DNA of 64,000 nt from the NCBI GenBank assembly GCA_003508835.1, contig PUFA01000211.1, positions 1,798,001 to 1,862,000 of the forward strand. Reading direction: 5' to 3'. Each line of letters starts with the position of its first letter. Within the stretch, counting starts at the first letter, position 1. Shown here in pieces: positions 46,720 to 58,615 of this stretch. Under the pieces are notes generated by a model. That model was given only the letters and a program-made list of their open reading frames with translations. It ran no database searches and was not told the DNA's origin. Origin of the DNA: Eonycteris spelaea. Taxonomy: Eukaryota; Chordata; Mammalia; Chiroptera; Pteropodidae. Both the position numbers and the translations under genes were made by a program.

Positions 46720-49672
46720 CCATGAAGACATACAATCCTTGATGAATATGCACTGAAAAACAAAGGATCAAAATATGTGGCACAAAATGTGATAAAACTG
46801 CGTGGAATAATAGATGGATCCACTATTGTAGCTGAAGACTTCAACATCCTTTTATCAGTAATTGAAAAATCCAGAAGAAAGAATATTAGTAAGGGCATAG
46901 TTGTACTGGACAGACCATCAATCAATTGGGTTTCATTGGCATTATAGAATACTTTGTCTAACAGTACAGTATCCATTCTTCTTAAGCTCACAAAGAAGAT
47001 TCAACAAGCTATACTACATTCTGGGCCATTAACAGACCTTAATTTAAAAGAATAAAAATCATACAATCTTTGCTCAGACCATGGTAGAATTAAAGTAGAA
47101 AGAAAAAACAAAGATTTCTTGAAAAAATATCAAAATATGAAGATTAAACAACACAATTTTAAGTAACACATCAGTCAAAGAAGAAATCTCAAAAGAAATT
47201 AAAAAATATTTTGAAATAAATAAAAATATGCCTCAAAATTTGTGGGATATAATAAAAACAGTGCTTAGAGGGTAGTTCATAGCATTGAATGCATGTGGTA
47301 GGAGAAAGGAAGATCTAAAATCAATCAGAGACTTCCTCCTTAGGAAACTAGAAAAGAATAGAAAATAAATCCAAAATAAGTATAGGAAAAGTAATAAATA
47401 TTAAAGCAGAAATCAATGAAATTGAAAACAGGAAATAGAGGAAATAAATCAAATCAAAAGCTGGTTCTTTGAAAACATCAATAAAATTGATAAACCTCTA
47501 GTCAGGTGAACTAAGAAAGAAAGAGAAGATACAAATGCTAATATAGAAATAAAACAGGGCCAATCATTACTGATCCATGAACATTAGAAGGGTAATGAAA
47601 AAGAACAAAAATTGGTACACTAAAACATGATTTCAAGACTTACTATTAAGCTACAGTAATCAAGACAATCTGGTATTAAAAGAATAGAGAAATATATCCA
47701 CAAAGAGAACTCAAAAAGAGACAAGTAAATATATATAGTCACTTGATCTTTCATAAAGGAGAAAAAGCAATATAACTGAATAAACACAGTCATTTTAACA
47801 AACAGCACTGAAACAATTGCATTCACTCACAAAGATCTAGATGCAGACCTCAACCCTTTACAAAAATTAAAATAAATTATAGATCTAAATAAAATTTGAA
47901 ACTATAAACTCCTACAAGATAATACAGGAGAAACCCTAGATGACCTTGGGTATGGCAATGACTTTAAAAACCACACCAAAGGCATGACCATGAGAGAAAT
48001 AATTGATAAGCTGAACATTAAAATTAAAAACTTATATTCTGCAAAAGACAATATCAAGATATTAAGAATACAAGCCACAGAATGGAAGAAGATATTTAAA
48101 AATAACATAACTAATAAGAACTATTATCCAAAATATACAAAGAACTCTTAAAATTTAACAATAAGAAAATAAATAATAAAAAGTGGGATAAAAACCTTAC
48201 AGACACTTCATAAAGAAGTATACATATAGCAAAATAAACACATAAAAAGATGTTCCACATTACATTTTAGCAGAGAAATGCAAATTCAAACAATGAGATA
48301 CCACTACGTACATAGATTGCCCCAAATCCAGAACACTGACAACACTAAATGCTGGTAAAGATATTGAGCAACAGAAACTCTTTAATTGCAGATGGGAATG
48401 CACAATGGCATTGCTACTTTGGAAGAAAACTTGGCAGTTTCTAACAAAACTAACCATACTCTTGTGATATGATCCCGCAATCATATTCCTTGGTGTTTAT
48501 TCAAGAGTTTGAAAACATTTTCCACACAAAATCCTGTATATAGAAAGTTATAGCAGCTTTGTTCATAATTGTCTAAACTTTAAAGCAACCAAGATATCTT
48601 TCAGTAGATTAATGGATAAATAAATTGTGATACATCCAGACAATTGGAATATTATTCAGCACTTAAAAAGAAATGATCAAGCCTGAAAAGACATCGAGGA
48701 AACTTAAATGCATATAACTACGTGAAAGAAGCCAATCTGAAAAGGCTACATACTGTATGATTCCAACTATATGATGTCCTGTAAAAGGTAAAACTATGGA
48801 GACAGTAAAAAATTAGTGGTTGCCAGATGCGTGTGTATGTGTGTGTGTAGGGATAAATAGGCAGAACACAGAAGATTTTAGGGCAATGAAAACACTCTGT
48901 ACAATACCATAATAATGGATACATGTCAACATACATTTTTTTCAAGCCTATAGTATATATAAGACCAAGAGTGAACCCTAATGTAAACTATGGACTTTGG
49001 ATGATTAGAATCTGTTAATGTAATTGATTATAATAAATCGATCACTCTGGTGGGGAATGCTGATAATAGGGAGGCGCTATACATGTGTTCAGCCAGGGAG
49101 CATTGGGAAATTTCTGTACTTTCCTCTCAATTTTGCTGTAACCTAAAACTGGTCTAAAAAATAAAGCCTTGACAACAAAAATTGATATTAAAGGTATATT
49201 ATGAACAACTGTGCACCCACATATTTGATAACCCAGATGAAATAGAACAATTCCTTGAAAGACGCAATATACCAAACTCTTACAAGAAATAGATAATCTG
49301 ACTAGGCCAATATCTGCTAAAAATATTGAATAAATAATCAATAACTTTCGAAACAGTGAATAGAAAACATCAGGCCCAGGTTGGTCTACAGTTGAATTCC
49401 ACCAAACATTCAAGGAAGAAATGATTCTCTATGATGTCTTCCAGATGTTAGAAGCAGAAGCGTTAGAAATACTTCCTAACTCATTCTATGAGGCCAGCAT
49501 TACACTAATATTTAAATGAAAAAGACAGTGCAAAAAAAGAAAACTACAGACCAATATCTCTCATGAACACAAATACAAACATTTTCAATAAAACATTGGT
49601 AAATCAAATTCAAACATGTATTAAAAATTTATACCACAATCCAATGAGATTTATTACAGGCATGCTGACAAT
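46720..49672 (+). mobile_element. Old L1 ORF2 fragment, split by a nested L1
   Basis: 46720-47614 contains ORF2 N-terminal to pre-RT landmarks such as 'cagaaatcaatgaaattgaa' and 'caaaagctggttctttgaaa'. 49174-49672 resumes at 'tattatgaacaactgtgcac' and reaches the RT start ('actacagaccaatatctctc'). The interruption (47615-49173) is a separate L1 3' half flanked by target duplications. Stops occur throughout. Confidence 0.85.
47615..49173 (+). mobile_element. Nested 5'-truncated L1 (ORF2 C-terminus, full 3' UTR)
   Basis: This younger but still old L1 ends with 'cactctggtggggaatgctg', 'ctgtactttcctctcaattt' and 'ctaaaaaataaagccttgac', a 3' UTR of the L1MB/L1MC type as I remember it. A perfect 11-bp target duplication AACAAAAATTG flanks it at 47604-47614 and 49174-49184. 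Confidence 0.88.
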
Positions 49673-50059
49673 TTGGATATGTAATATTTATTGATTTTAT
49701 TCTTTTGGTATTAGGTATTCCATTATGTTTCTTGAGCTTACTTCCTGCTTAACCTATGGTACTGGTATATTCCTTGTTCTCTGTTAAAATTTACACTCTA
49801 TTCTCCCATACCTAAAGAGAAATTTGGTACAGTTTCTACTATCAATGTCATTCTAATATTAATGAAGATGATTGCTTTCTCTAGGAGGCACGTGTCTCTC
49901 ATATCAGTCAATTCCTTGATCTCTTGAAGAGAGAACTACCCATTCCCTAGTGCCCTCTTCTATACCTTTCTCCGGCCTTCCACCAAGACCTCCATAACAT
50001 ATCAGAGAGCATTGCAAAACCAATTATATTAACCATGTCTTTTATTTTCTGTACTTTGA

Positions 50060-50590
50060 TGCTTTGACATCTAGGGGCTTGCTGACCCTGAAGGGACTGC
50101 CTCTCCCAAGGGTTAGGCATTTCTTAGAGATAATAAACAACTTACTCCAAGAGCACACATTTCGAATGAAAACCAACCAATCCAGACCCTATATCACAAC
50201 CACCTACTTTATTAGACTTTCACATTCTTGGCCACTATCTACCTACCCTAATCACTCCAGAAACAGGTGCTAAATAGACATACCAAATGGTCCCTTTGTC
50301 CCAGAGCCTGTTGAAATCATTCAATCTAGCCAATTCTAAACATGTTTACTCCATTTCACCCATTCTTTCTCAGAAAACACAATAAAGGCTCTTACCATAG
50401 TTTCTTCCTTCCCTCCCTCCTAACCAACCCCAGTGCTGCCCATATGGCCCTCCATGGTGTGGCATGACCCCTTCTCTTGGGATATGTGGATGTAATATGC
50501 TTCCTTTTAAATAGCAGTCATCTCTTGATCTGTTAGTTTCACCATACCTGAATAATAATAAAGTTTATATTTTAAAGCAGCCCTGTGCTT
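50060..50590 (+). repeat. Probable old LTR
   Basis: Phrases such as 'gggcttgctgaccctgaagg', 'gataataaacaacttactcc' and 'cacaataaaggctct', with a tail 'tctgttagtttcaccatacc' and AATAAA-like ends, suggest an ancient LTR. The 49673-50060 flank is unassigned. Family unknown. Confidence 0.4.
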
Positions 50591-51067
50591 ATCTTTATCT
50601 TTGATATGACTACATGGATTGAAAGTTAGTGGTTTTCAGTCTGTACTGAAACCCCTACTAGGACAGAGATTCTCTCCAGAGTCCAGTTCCTGGTACGTGG
50701 TATGCATTAAACACATGTATGCTTATTGAACTCAACTAAAATTATATTTAAAGTTGATCCATTGTCTTAATTCTTGGGATTGTTTGCCCCACCTCTGAGC
50801 CCATTTTTAAGCTACAGTGACCAAAACCTGATGTGGCATTCCAAGTTTGGGTCTAAAGTGTGAGGCAACATATGGGGAGAAACAGCACAGGAGGGGAATT
50901 TAACTAGTCTTGTTTTCAGTTGGTTCTGCCACGAGCTCACAGTTTCTTTTTAGCTAGGTTATTTTATAAGTCCTCTGAGACTTAGTTACTCTTAAAATGA
51001 AGCCTGTGACCTAAGTATTCTCTGAGACAGAGACATCTGGTAGAACATCCTGTGGTGGCAGAAATGT

Positions 51068-51152
51068 TCTGTGCTGTCCAATATGGTGACCAGTAGCCAC
51101 ATGCCATGACTGAGACCTTGAAATGTGGTCAGTGTGACCATGCTGGAAGCTC
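51068..51152 (-). repeat. MER20-like hAT transposon end
   Basis: The segment gtgctgtccaatatggtgac, followed by agccacatg and cttgaaatgtgg, resembles the conserved end of a hAT MITE (MER20 by memory). Only about 85 bases remain. Confidence 0.5.
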
Positions 51153-51667
51153 AGCTCTAAGATCTCTTCCACCTTTATGATATCACTTTCTTTATATTCC
51201 TCTATACATTCTTTCCTTGAGTCTGTTGTTTTTAAGTTTTTATATATGAAAAGAGAAAAGTGAAAGATTTTTTGTCAAGTTTTGTTTGGCAAAATGTCAA
51301 GATGTTTATATCATAAATAATGGTAAAGGAAACATTTTAGGTAATTATTTTAGAGAACTGAGGAAAAAGCAAAAGGCTTTCCTAGCTGCAGAGGGTAGGG
51401 ATGTGAGTCATGAGTTCTAGGAGGGCTTGAGCAGTGTCATGGGCAGACAAGACTTGCCAATAACCTCAACCATCCAAGGTGCCATAAAAACAGCCCCTAC
51501 TGCACCTCTACTTCTGCCTGGGGTAGGGGAGCATCCAAGTGTCCGGGGGCTGCTGCATCTGCCCAGCTTCTGGGAAATGCCAGTTTGGAACTCAGTCTTA
51601 TTGCCCTCTATGGACTTGTTGCCCAGTACATGTAAAAGTGGGCCCACTTCTACACAGAAATGCTACT

Positions 51668-51874
51668 GCAGGATTGGTTCTCAAGCGGGGGCAATTCTGT
51701 CACCGAAGGGACATTTGCCAACATCTGTAGATACTTTTTGTTGTCACAAATTAGGATAAGGGGTGCTATTAGTGCCTAAGGAGCAGAGGCCAAGGATGCA
51801 CAGGAGACCTCCCCCATAACAAAGAATTACCCAGCTTTACCAAATCTCAATAGTGCTGAGGCTGGGAAACCCTG
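51668..51874 (+). mobile_element. MER5A-like hAT transposon
   Basis: About 207 bases run from cag..ttggttctcaa, through 'gacatttgccaacatctgta' and 'caacatctgtag', to 'ccataacaaagaattaccca' and the inverted end gggaaaccctg. The layout and both termini fit the MER5A family of hAT-Charlie MITEs. It never had coding capacity. Confidence 0.85.
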
Positions 51875-52274
51875 ATTATTGATTCATTGTTTCCTCTAGA
51901 AATGCAAGCTCTGTCACTATATACTTTTGCATTTCTGAAGCAGAAGTAAACTTTGAATAAATAAAATGGCTTATCTTCTGGGAAATTTCATCATTTGGTT
52001 CTTTTTATTAACTAAAAGAAAGCTAGCACTTGTTATAGTTTCTTGCTATTTTACACCATTTTACCTGAGTTGGACAGAATTCAAATGGCAATCAAGCGAA
52101 AAAAGAGTTAGTCATAAAATTGTTTGACTATATCAATCAACAAAAAAACACTTAATCTTATATAAACAATATATTTTTCCACTTCATTTTTTTTTCATAA
52201 TTCTGGTTTCCTTTTGGTTTATATATGTATGCATATATTTGTATATATATTTTTAGTGGCCTATAATTTGTAAT
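51875..52274. other. Unassigned AT-rich DNA
   Basis: No gene or repeat recognised. Confidence 0.4.
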
Positions 52275-52522
52275 TCCAACTTGTCTGTAAAAATGCAACT
52301 CTGAGGGACAGTTCAAATGCTAGGTAAAGGGGGTCAAATGTAGGGTTTAGGGGGAGAGTGAAGTGAGTAAAGGGGATCAAATATATGGTAGCCGAAGGAA
52401 ACTGGATTTTGAGTGGTAAACACACAATAGAATATACAGCTGTCAAATGATAATGTACACCTGAAAATTATATAATTGTATTAAACAATGTTACTCCAAT
52501 AAACTTAATTAAATATATAATA

Positions 52523-52554
<32 letters not shown>

Positions 52555-52555
52555 A
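52275..52555 (+). repeat. L1 3' UTR followed by a TA microsatellite
   Basis: The 3' UTR block 'gtaaaggggatcaaatatat' leads to aacaatgttactccaataaa, the same 3' end as at 1.7 kb. A (TA)n tract at about 52512-52555 follows in place of the usual A tail. Confidence 0.85.
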
Positions 52556-52589
52556 AACAAATAAATAAAAATAAAAAAATAAAATAAAA

Positions 52590-54460
52590 TTATAATGGCA
52601 TATTTCACAGAACCAGAACAAACAATGCTAAAATTTGTATGGAAACACATAAGATTCAGATTAGCCAAAGCAATCTTGAGAAAGAACAAAGTGGGACACT
52701 CCCTGATTTCAAACTATACTACAAAGTTATAGTAATCAAAAGAGTATGGTAATACCACAAAGACTGGTCAATGGAACATAATTGAGAACCCAGAAATAAA
52801 CCCACAATAAATAGACAATTTATAACAAAGGATCGAAGGATGTACAATGGAAAAAAGGTAGTCTCTTCAATAATGGTCTTGGGAAACTGGACAGCCTCAT
52901 GCAAAAGAATGCAACCGGACCATTGTCTTACATCATACACAAGAAGTTTACTCAAAATAGATTAAAGATTTATATGTGAGACCTGAAATATAAAACTCCT
53001 AGAAGAAAACAGGCTGTAAGCTCCTTAACATCAACCTTAGCAATGTTGATCTGACTCTAAAGACAAGGGAAACAAAAGCAAACATAAACAAAAATGGACT
53101 ACATCAACTAAAAACCTTTGAAAAGTGAAGGAAACCATTGTCAAAATGAAAAAGCAACCTACTGAATGGGAGAAGATATTTGGAAATCCTACGTCTGACA
53201 AGGGGCTAATACCCAAAATATATAAGAACTCGTACAACTCAGTTTTAAAAATCTAATTTAAAAGTGGGCAGAATATGATTTCTCTTATATGCAGAATCTA
53301 AGGAACAAAAGAAAAAACTAATCAAAAACAGACTCATAAATATGGAGGACAATCTGGTGATGGCCAGAGGAGAAGTGGGTGGGGGGCTGGGAGAAAAGGG
53401 TGAAGGGTTAAAGAAGCACAAATTAGTAGTTGACAGATGGTCATGGGACTGGGGAGCATTGCATAGGTAATGTTGTCAGCATTGATGTAACGGCTAGGTG
53501 TAGAGCCAGAGGAAAGAAAGACAAATCAGGGAGATTATTTCATAAACTATATAAATGTCTAACCACTGTATATGTGAAACTAATAATAAAATTAAATTTA
53601 AAAAAAAGTGGGCAGAGGATCTGAATAGACATTTTTTTTTCAGAGAAGACATGAAGATGACAAACAGGCACATGCAAAGATGTTAAACCTCACTATTATT
53701 AGAGAAATGCAAATAAAAACCACAATGAGATATCACCTTGCATCTATTAGAATAGCTATTATCAGAAAGATAAGAAACTACATGCTAGAGAGAAAAAAGA
53801 AATCCCTTGTACACTGTTGGTGGGAATGTAAATTGGTGCAGCCACTATAGAAAACATAGAGATTCCTCAAAACCTGAGAATAGAACAATCATATGATCCA
53901 GGTATTCTGCTGTTGGGCAGTTATAGGAAAAACTGAAAAACACTAATTTGAAAACATATATGCACCTCTATGTTTATTGCAGTATTACTACAATAACCAA
54001 GTTATAAAACAACCTAAGCATCCATTAATGAATGAATGGATAAAGAAGACATGATTATATACATAAATACATAAAATGGAATACTCAGTCATGAAAAAGA
54101 ACAACATCTTGCCATTTGCAACAACATGGATGAAACTTGAGGACATTATGCTAAGTGAAATAAGATGGAAAAAGACAAATAATGTATGATTTCACTTATA
54201 TGTGGAATCTATAAATAAGACAAACATAAAAACAAAATAAAATGAAAACAAACCATAGATACAAATAATATATCAGTGGTTACCAGAGGGTAAGGTGGTT
54301 GAGGGTGAGTGAAAGGGGTGAAATAGTCAATTGTAAGGTGATAGATAGTAACTAGACTTTGAGGGAGATCACTTTGTAGTGCACACAGATGTAGAATTGT
54401 AATGTCGTATACCTGAAACTTATATAATAAAAATGAATAAATAAACATTTTACATTTTAA
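52590..54460 (+). mobile_element. 5'-truncated L1 (ORF2 C-terminal half and 3' UTR), with a nested insertion
   Basis: ORF2 landmarks run 'agattagccaaagcaatctt', 'caaactatactacaaagtta', 'gaatgggagaagatatttgg', then after the nested piece 'gagaaatgcaaataaaaacc' and 'ttggtgggaatgtaaattgg', to a 3' UTR ending near 54460. Frames are broken. The nested element at 53273-53603 has target duplications taken from this ORF2. Confidence 0.88.
53273..53603 (+). mobile_element. Nested 3' end of a HAL1/L1-type element
   Basis: This 331-bp insertion is flanked by a perfect 13-bp duplication, AAAAGTGGGCAGA, at 53260-53272 and 53604-53616. Its sequence (ggctgggagaaaagggtgaa, agattatttcataaactata) matches the 3' UTR of HAL1-like copy B, so it belongs to that 3' type. 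Confidence 0.9.
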
Positions 54461-54672
54461 AACTAGGAAAACCAATGCAACCTCATGTTTATAAATATAG
54501 TTATGCAATACTTTCCAGACAAAATTTATCAAGTACTTAGTATTTGTGTTCAACAATTTCACATGTTTTAATTAACCCTGAGCAGCCTTGCCAGATGATA
54601 TTGTTTTTACTTCACAGTGGGGGAAACCAAGATGGAATAAGGAGTAAAGGATTACCTCAAAGTTTTAAGAAA

Positions 54673-56890
54673 AATCTACTTTTGGAGCTCCAGTCATGAT
54701 GGCAGAATTGGTAAACTCTATGCTCACTTTGTCCCAAAACCACATGCAAATTATGACTACACTACAGAAAAATCATCAGTGAGAATTATCTAAAGTCCAG
54801 CTAAACAGAAGTCTTATAACTAAGGATATACGGGAAAAAAGCACATCAAGACTTGTAGGAGGGGCAGAGATGCAGAATGGGTTGGTCTCACACCATTGAT
54901 GTGTGGCATTTAAAAATCAGAAGGGATATCTCAGCTGTGGAGGTCCTTTTGAGGAATGAGGGGTCCCAGCCCCACACTAAGCTTTCCAGACTAGAGTTTC
55001 AGGGACGGAAGTCCTCACAACCTCTGGCAGTGAAAACCAGTGGAGATCTTAGCTAAGTGAGATGAATGGCGGCTAGATTTCCCAGAGTTTCTATAAAAGG
55101 GCCCATATGTGGATTTACTTGCTGAGGAACTCACATGCTCTGAACTTCAGTTCTGGGCAGCAACTTGGAGGGTTCTAGGAACATATGGGGAAAAACTGAA
55201 TTGTCTGGGTTCCAGGCAAGGACTGGAAGGGCAGCTTTCTTCCATACAGAAGTGCTGACAGATTCCAATGTTCCTTTGTTGAGTCCTTCCTTCAGCTATA
55301 CTGTAAGCATAGGTGGGCACCCTGAGTTTCCATCAACCTGGTAACACCTATCATCCTGCCCTGGTGATTCCTTGAGACTCTGCCTCACCTAATGTGTGGG
55401 CCCAACCAAACTGCCTCCAGCAGCTTTTCCATATAAATAGGCCTGTCTTGGCTCATACTTCAGACTTTCCTAAAATCTATCAAAGGTTCACAAATCCCAA
55501 ATAAGCGGCATCTGACCTTGGCATGCTCCATACCTTTTGCTAAGCAGCCTCAAGTCCAGCACTACTAGCAGCCAGCCTGAGTTCCCAGCTCAGCATATCC
55601 AAGGCACCTCCAAGCCTGGCACAAGAGGGAATCTTAAAAGCAGCAAGAGAAAAGCAGTTAGTTATTTATAAGGGTGTTCCCATAAGACTGTCAGCTAATT
55701 TTTCAACAGGAACTTTGCAGGCCAGAAGAGATTGGCACAAAATACTCAAAGTGATAAACAAAACAAAACAAAACAAAACAAAACACCAACAACCAAGGCT
55801 GCTTTACCCAGCAAAGTTATCACTTATAATTAAAGGACAGATAAAGAGCTTCTCAGACAAGAAAAAGATAAAGGAGTTCATCATCAATAAACCAGTATTA
55901 TAAGAAATGTTCATGGGACTTCTTTAAGAAGAAGAAGAAAATGATAAAAAAATATATGAATAATAAAATGGCAATAACTATATACCTACCAATAATTATT
56001 TTAAATGTAAAGGGATTAAATGCTCCACTAAAAAGACTTAGGGTGGCTGAATGGATAAGAAAACAAAACTCTTACATATGCTGCTTTCAAGAGACTCACT
56101 TCAGGTCTAAAAACACACACAGACTAAAAGTAAAGGGATAGAAAAGATATTTTATGAAACAGGAAAAAAAGCTGGGATAGCAATACTTGTGCCAGACAAA
56201 ATAGACTTTACAATGGGATTATAACAAGAGACAAAGAAGGACCTAGTAATTCCACTTCTGAGTACTTATATGAAGAAACACAAAAACTAACTAGAAAACA
56301 CATGTGCATACATATGTTCATTACAGCATTATTTACAATAACCAAGATATGAAAGCAACTTAAGTTTCCATCAATAGATGAATAGATAGAGAAGAAGATA
56401 CACACACACACAATGGAATTTGCTCAGCCATAAAAAAGAATGAAATCTTGCCATCTGCAACAACACAAACCTAGAGGACATTATGCTAGGTGAAATAAGT
56501 CTGACAGATAAGAACAAATATCATATGATTTTACTTATACATGGAATCTAAAAACAAAATAAATGAACAAACAAAATAGAAACAAACTCATAGATAGAGA
56601 GAATATTTTGAAGGTTGCCAAATGGGAGAAGGTTTAGGGGGATGGGTGAAAAAGGGGAAGGAATTAAGAATTACAAATTGGTAGTTACAAAATAGTCACA
56701 GGGATGTAAGGTACAACATAAAGAATATAGTCGAAAATATTGTAATAACTATGGTGTGGTATGAACTGGGTACAAGTAAGTGATCACTTCATAAATTATA
56801 TAAATGTCTAATCACTATGTTGAACACCTGAAACTAGTACAATATTGAGCATCAACTGTAATAGAGAAATAAAAAATTATAAAAAAAGAA
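54673..56890 (+). mobile_element. Internally deleted L1 with both ends
   Basis: The 5' region (54673-55625) starts 'gagctccagtcatgatggca', matching the L1 5' end at 33.05 kb. It jumps to the ORF1 C-terminal end (55630-55950), continues into the ORF2 endonuclease start with GLNAPLKRLRVAEWIRKQN (about 56010-56070) and KVKG, and jumps again near 56230 to the ORF2 C-terminus and the 3' UTR. Most of ORF1, the RT and most of the endonuclease are missing. It resembles the HAL1-like copies in idea but not in junctions: here ORF1 itself is also deleted. A (CAAAA)n run lies at 55757-55790. Confidence 0.85.
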
Positions 56891-57309
56891 TCGTTTCAAA
56901 CATTCAAATATTTCTATTCTTTGGGTCTTTGTATGCAAAATAAGTTAGCATATACTTACTTTTTAGTTTAAACAACTAAGCTATTTTTTGTTTTCTAAAA
57001 TGAAGATTAAGGTATACTTTATATTAAAATTTACATGTACATTTTTGTGAGTTATGACTCCTGTTGTTTTTAAACTTCTAATTTAGAGCAAAATTTGTTA
57101 AATGTACAATATATGTAGATTTCAGATTTATTGCACAGATTTAGTAGATGGCATTTTAGTACATGGGAAGGTTAACAGTTGTTCTGATACATCAATAAAA
57201 TCTCACTAATTTTATCAAATTGGGAAAAAGTCTGGTGCGATAGAATAGGAAAGTTTTAAATTTTAGAATATTTGTTGGAGAAATTTTATTAGTCCTTAAG
57301 AATTAGAGT
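56891..57309. other. Unassigned AT-rich DNA
   Basis: No gene or repeat recognised. Confidence 0.4.
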
Positions 57310-57432
57310 AGCCTGCTATGAAATCACAGTGTGGCCTTAGCGACTCACTTCACCTGTTTGAATCTCAATCAAAATAGATAAGGGGATTAGATTAAAAGAT
57401 CTCTTGGGTCCCTTCCAGTTCAAAAGTTCTAC
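57310..57432 (+). repeat. MIR fragment
   Basis: The wording 'aggggattagattaaaagat' then 'cttgggtcccttccagttc' follows the right half of the MIR consensus. Confidence 0.65.
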
Positions 57433-57469
57433 ACTTTGAGCCAATGCTTTCATAACACTAACTCAGCCT

Positions 57470-57865
57470 ACTCATTCTGGACTCTCTCCTCCCCTGCCTC
57501 CCTTTCCCCACATTCTCCTGGTTTTCCTCTTGCTCCTCCTCCTCTTGCTGCTCTTTCTTGGTCTCCTTCACCACCTCTTAAATGTTGGCATTCCTCAGGC
57601 TTTGTCTTGGGACCTCTGATGCTGGAGCTACCCACTCTTCATGGCTGTAGCAGCCACCTGCCTGCTAATAATTCCACGTCTGTGTGTCCCGCTCCACTCT
57701 AACTTCTCTGCTCCTGGTCTTCTGGAGACAAATACTGCTGGATACTGTACCTGATGTCCACAGGCACGTCCAACTTACCGTGTCCAACAGGACTCCTCTC
57801 TTCCCTCCACCTCCAAATGCCACTTCTTTTCCTATTTTCTTTATTTAATGTAAAGCCACAGCACT
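57470..57865 (+). repeat. L2 fragment (5' piece)
   Basis: C/T-rich sequence with 'ggcattcctcaggctttgtc' and 'ctgatgtccacaggcacgtc' follows the L2 reverse transcriptase region as I remember it. Frames are broken. Confidence 0.6.
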
Positions 57866-57867
57866 TA

Positions 57868-58045
57868 TTTAATCTCAAAATAACTCTGAGAGGTGTTATT
57901 TTCCCATTGTATAGAACCTATATACTGGAGATGAAAACATTGAAGCTTAGAGAAGGTAAGGAACGTGTCCAAGGCTACACAACTAGTAAGTGGTGGAGTT
58001 TGGACTTAAACTCAAGTGTCTTTAACTCAAAGGCTCCATCTTTCA
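57868..58045 (-). repeat. MIR
   Basis: The plus strand reads 'aagcttagagaaggtaagga', 'ccaaggctacacaactagta' and 'agtggtggagtttggac', the complement of the MIR core. It is one of the best preserved MIR copies in the window. Confidence 0.9.
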
Positions 58046-58059
58046 TCTTTGCCCTATAC

Positions 58060-58400
58060 CGCTCTTTTGCCTAAGCTGGAGACCTGGGAGTTGAACTCAA
58101 TTCCTCCCTCACCACTCAAGCCCAACCCAACACCAGGACCTGCACTCAAATGGTATGCAGACCAAATCCTCCTCAAATCTCTGCCCGGCTTATTTCATTC
58201 ACCCTCACCCTCACCTGGACACAGCCATCTCCTACCTTGCCTCTGGTCTTTCTCTCTTCAAACCATGATTTACATTTAGGAAAAGTGCTTCTTCTACGAT
58301 ACAGGTCATGTCACTCTCTTGTTAAAACCACCTCAGTGGCAATGCACAGCTTTTGGGACAAGAGCAAGCTTTTTCACTTAGCAACAAGCCTCTATCTGCT
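58060..58400 (+). repeat. L2 fragment (3' piece)
   Basis: 'gatacaggtcatgtcactct', 'cttgttaaaaccacctcagt' and the preceding C-rich run match the C-terminal part of the L2 ORF2. With 57470-57865 it may be one L2 interrupted by the MIR. Confidence 0.7.
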
Positions 58401-58409
58401 TCTCTGAGG

Positions 58410-58615
58410 ATTACAGTTGCTCTTCATTATTTGCAGATTTCTTATTTGTGAATTTACTGACTTGATAACATTTATTTGTAACTCTAAATTAATACTCTGT
58501 CTGCTTTCACATTTATTTTCAGATGTACATAAAATAGTGAAAATTTGGAGTTGTCTAATACACACATTCCCGTCTGAGGGCAAACATCTTGTTTCAGCTA
58601 ATGCTGTAAATAAGT
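58410..58615 (+). repeat. Possible pogo-type DNA transposon fragment
   Basis: After a TA the sequence CAGTTGCTCTTCATTATTTG, then gcagatttcttatttgtga, looks like a Tigger-class end. The other end is cut by the L1 at 58616. Confidence 0.4.
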
